A stretch of 9,383 nt of DNA from the NCBI GenBank assembly GCA_017430835.1, contig JAFRMD010000173.1, positions 1 to 9,383 of the forward strand, in the 5' to 3' direction. The notes beneath the pieces were generated by a model that was not told where the DNA came from, made no database searches, and saw only the letters and a program-made list of their open reading frames with translations. A program made the translations under genes and the position numbers. Shown piece after piece: positions 8,401-9,383 of the stretch; positions within the stretch are counted from its first letter, which is position 1, and every line of letters begins with the position of its first letter. This DNA is from Methanosphaera sp. Lineage in GTDB: Archaea; Methanobacteriota; Methanobacteria; Methanobacteriales; Methanobacteriaceae.

Positions 8401-9383
8401 TGTATGATGTTTAAAATCCCAAACTGGTTTTCTATTGCTCCTCCAATAGCATTAACATCTGCATATTCTCCTGTTGCTGTTGCTTGATTGTTTGTGAGTA
8501 TGGAGTGTGTGATGTTTACAATTCTACCAGAGTTGAATATTGCTCCTCCAAAAGCATCAACATATATATCTTCTCCTGTTCCTGTTGCTGTTGCGTTTGC
8601 TATGTTGTTTGTGAGTGCGGAGTTTGTTATTGTTAAAGTTCCTCCATTTTTACATATTGCTCCTCCATAAGCATTAGCACCTGCATTTGTTCCTGTTGTT
8701 GTTGCGTTTGCTATGTTGTTTGTTAGTGTGGAGTTTGTTATATTCAAAGTTCCACTGTTGTATATTGCTCCTCCTTCAGCATAAGCATATGCATCTGCAT
8801 CGTCTCCTGTTGTTGTTGCTATGTTGTTTGTTAGTGTGGAGTTTGTTATATTCAAAGTTCCACTGTTGTATATTGCTCCTCCAATAGCATTAACATTTGC
8901 ATCTGTTCCTGTTGTTGTTGCGTTTGCTGTGTTGTTTGTGAGTGCAGAGTTGTTGATGGTTAAGTTTCCATTGTTGTATATTGCTCCGCCCCTAGCATAA
9001 GCTTGATCATTTTCTTCTGTTGCTGTTACATAGTAGTTTGTTATTGTAATATTATTTAGTGTTAAGGTTAGTCCACTGCCTATTCGTATGAATTGGTGTT
9101 CATGTTTTCCATCAAGAGTAATATTATTACCGTTAATGAATAAATACTTAGTTTCAGATTCTGTCCAATTGATATTATTTGTAGCATTATAATCTCCTTC
9201 TTTTAAATTGATTAGAAAACTGTCATAATTTTCACTTTGAGCTTTTTCTATTGCCTCTAATAATTCTGTGTAATTATGTACATCAATACTAAATCCTCTA
9301 AGCATGTACCTGTTATTCAAGGTTTTTCCGTCAGTACCGTTTATTATTATTTCCACGTTTCTATATTCATCAGATATTGTAAA
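5418..9383 (-). CDS. Large adhesin-like protein: two beta-helix modules and six Ig-like repeats (5' end outside window)
   Basis: The frame is open from the window edge for 1,321 codons to a TAG at 5418-5420; signal peptide and start are not visible. The GTG at 9356 is not the start, because the same Asn-Val-Glu sequence recurs internally at 8012. Counting from the edge: residues about 10-117 form a cap module (ELLEAIEKA, INLKEGDY, LTLNNITITN). Residues about 132-406 are beta-helix coils with eight Gly-Gly-Ala-Ile motifs at 132, 168, 204, 240, 279, 314, 351 and 381. Residues about 458-565 are a second cap and 570-625 a short second helix. Residues about 640-744 are a post-helix sandwich shared with the broken gene. 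Residues about 747-1321 are six Ig-like repeats of about 90-105 residues. The last two repeats hold about 50 Lys/Arg against 7 Asp/Glu. There is no transmembrane or sortase-like tail. It is probably an extracellular adhesin; its ligand cannot be told from sequence. Confidence 0.88.
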   Translation of the reverse strand, partial: FTISDEYRNVEIIINGTDGKTLNNRYMLRGFSIDVHNYTELLEAIEKAQSENYDSFLINLKEGDYNATNNINWTESETKYLFINGNNITLDGKHEHQFIRIGSGLTLTLNNITITNYYVTATEENDQAYARGGAIYNNGNLTINNSALTNNTANATTTGTDANVNAIGGAIYNSGTLNITNSTLTNNIATTTGDDADAYAYAEGGAIYNSGTLNITNSTLTNNIANATTTGTNAGANAYGGAICKNGGTLTITNSALTNNIANATATGTGEDIYVDAFGGAIFNSGRIVNITHSILTNNQATATGEYADVNAIGGAIENQFGILNIIHSTLRNNTANATATGQFADVNAIGGAIENNMGTLNITNTTFTNNQATASTTIGGGAIHNIGNNYNITDTTFYKNTPTTFKINNRNKIELVNEDGYISIVKFSIIADGEEIGNDTKYTSIGDCPIPIESNNVEIIINGTDEKTLNNVYILRRSNVEVHNYTELVDAIETAKNEKYNSYIINLKEGNYNATTSINWEESATKNLIINGNGLTLDGKHEYQFIRIGSGLNLTLNNITITNYTAKNGGAVESYGNLTILNSKLTYNTATERGGAIYVQGTEDAQVLCEIVANHFECNRAKEETLYLLNTVTITIKDNSYKNTTIGYDFVLTIDSTKTQFLSTESLPLKYTVSLVHPTFYDENLLDNIDKLTYEITIENAEKLNVTGLLANIELKNYKGKYTANVYNEIFESSNDVNFTVMIPTSIIMKVVNNTLGNVIINVDVKDINNEYVTSGVLKVYNNDKEIASIQLKGKSENITLNIDKGEQKLKLEYKANSNDYYSNSTLTDKVTIISASSITLTTSDVYVGDSVVINGTLKDAKGRGLNTNITVTINNKKETVTVTDGEFQVIYTATQKETVHIIAEFPGDKYNLESNTTGTFNVQKIDTQLRLAQVKNIYVGDKFILNITLTDVNGNKLANKTVQVQINDESTTFTTDKNGNIVYTENWKDAGTFKITISFDGDDKYNPADNVTQTFKVEKIKTILKIKNHKIQNRDKVKLVATVKNQNNKKVNTGKVIFKLNGITIKDKNGKVITAKVSKGQATITFTPNKNYYNKVSNITAVYSENNKYQRSQSKIAKLTLTKRDAKIKLQTTNIKAIKYDTITVKTLVKDKNKKAIKEGYVIFKINNKTLTKNNKTIKAKIKNGKATLKYNLNGHKTGKYTLTAVLSSTPYKKVTTKTTLKITQDKIHIQAKPIKTSTNKTRIKAKILDTNNKYIKTTIKVSFKIDQKTVAKQVKVKNGKINVKIPTNVTKGKHTLNIVAGPNYRYKVTRKNVSLIKT
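5421..7145 (-). repeat. Six degenerate Ig-like domain repeats
   Basis: Six protein-level repeats of about 90-105 residues. Recurrent features are a VGD or RDKV strand, xVKDxNNK, a GKVxFKxNxxT motif, KNGxAxxxY and a closing AxYxxNxKY strand. They resemble Big-type bacterial Ig-like folds. DNA similarity between units is low, so the duplication is old. Confidence 0.7.
7688..8012 (-). repeat. Cap-module repeat, internal copy
   Basis: Imperfect direct repeat of 9032-9356 at a constant offset of 1,344 bp (448 codons) with no net gap. Both encode a run from VEIIINGTD through HNYTEL, INLKEG, LTLDGKHE and IRIGSGL to NITITNY. Confidence 0.8.
8710..8774 (-). repeat. 65-bp perfect direct repeat, copy 1
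   Basis: Identical over all 65 bases to 8818-8882, 108 bp away (36 codons). It encodes the GGAIYNSGTLNITNSTLTNN coil plus the next two residues. Sequence outside it, in the inserted loops, differs. Confidence 0.9.
8818..8882 (-). repeat. 65-bp perfect direct repeat, copy 2
   Basis: Second copy of the 65-bp unit at 8710-8774. Perfect identity at synonymous positions indicates recent duplication or gene conversion inside the helix-coding region. Confidence 0.9.
9032..9356 (-). repeat. Cap-module repeat, N-proximal copy
   Basis: Partner of 7688-8012. The repeat may extend beyond the window edge; the nine codons visible upstream (FTISDEYRN) resemble the internal copy only weakly. Confidence 0.8.

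Larger units (their letters stand above)
8166..8990 (-). repeat. Tandem beta-helix coil repeats with a period near 108 bp
   Basis: Each unit encodes a GGAI-xNxGxLxITNSxLTNN coil core followed by an Ala/Thr/Gly/Asp-rich insert. Motif spacings are 36, 36, 36, 39, 35, 37 and 30 residues. The repeats are coding, not an intergenic array. Confidence 0.85.

Noticed and set aside
5602..8887. Several hydrophobic + strand frames opposite the large gene
   Set aside because: They are antisense shadows; Lys/Asn/Thr-rich coding DNA reads as Leu/Phe/Val-rich on the opposite strand.
8166..8990. CRISPR-like array
   Set aside because: The regular spacing comes from coding beta-helix coils in an open frame; unit ends are imperfect and the intervening segments are compositionally biased, not spacer-like.
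9354..9356. GTG as start of the large adhesin
   Set aside because: The frame is open to the window edge, the residue corresponds to an internal Val in the second cap copy, and no signal peptide follows.

Overview
The window reads as part of a surface-protein (adhesin-like protein, ALP) island from a gut methanogenic archaeon of the order Methanobacteriales, most likely Methanosphaera or Methanobrevibacter. The DNA is very AT-rich. The proteins are Asn/Thr/Lys-rich, secreted, and built from right-handed beta-helix coils with Gly-Gly-Ala-Ile motifs plus tandem bacterial-Ig-like domains. Translation signals (GTG[A/G]T four bases before ATG) fit an archaeal 16S tail, and promoters look like archaeal BRE/TATA elements. 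The genus is an inference from family knowledge; no housekeeping gene is present to confirm it.

Layout, left to right: (1) the 3' end of an ALP on the + strand (1-271), a very Lys-rich Ig-like domain, followed by an oligo-T terminator. (2) A 452-base convergent gap without a convincing gene. (3) A compact, intact 346-residue secreted protein on the - strand (724-1764) with two Ig-like domains and an unrecognised aromatic C-terminal segment. (4) A divergent promoter region (1765-2101). (5) A roughly 1,013-codon ALP on the + strand (2102-5139), broken by two in-frame stops and four apparent single-base deletions; it carries two tandem copies of a cap + beta-helix + sandwich module, one Ig-like domain, an acidic linker and a C-terminal domain. 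(6) A 278-base convergent gap with candidate terminators and a hairpin. (7) A large ALP on the - strand (5418-9383, 1,321 codons seen, start outside the window) with two beta-helix modules, a post-helix sandwich and six Ig-like repeats that become extremely Lys-rich toward the C-terminus.

All four loci encode related extracellular architecture, alternate in strand and appear to be transcribed singly, so there is no operon or pathway here. The shared role is presumably cell-surface display, such as adhesion to host, food particles or other microbes. The main signals worth following are the decay pattern of the central gene, the modular duplication in both large genes, beta-helix coils carrying extra Ala/Thr/Asp loops on a nearly regular 36-residue period, a perfect 65-bp internal repeat, a recurring post-helix domain, and basic C-termini that lack any recognisable membrane or sortase anchor. 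I saw no defence system, mobile element, CRISPR array, rRNA or tRNA.
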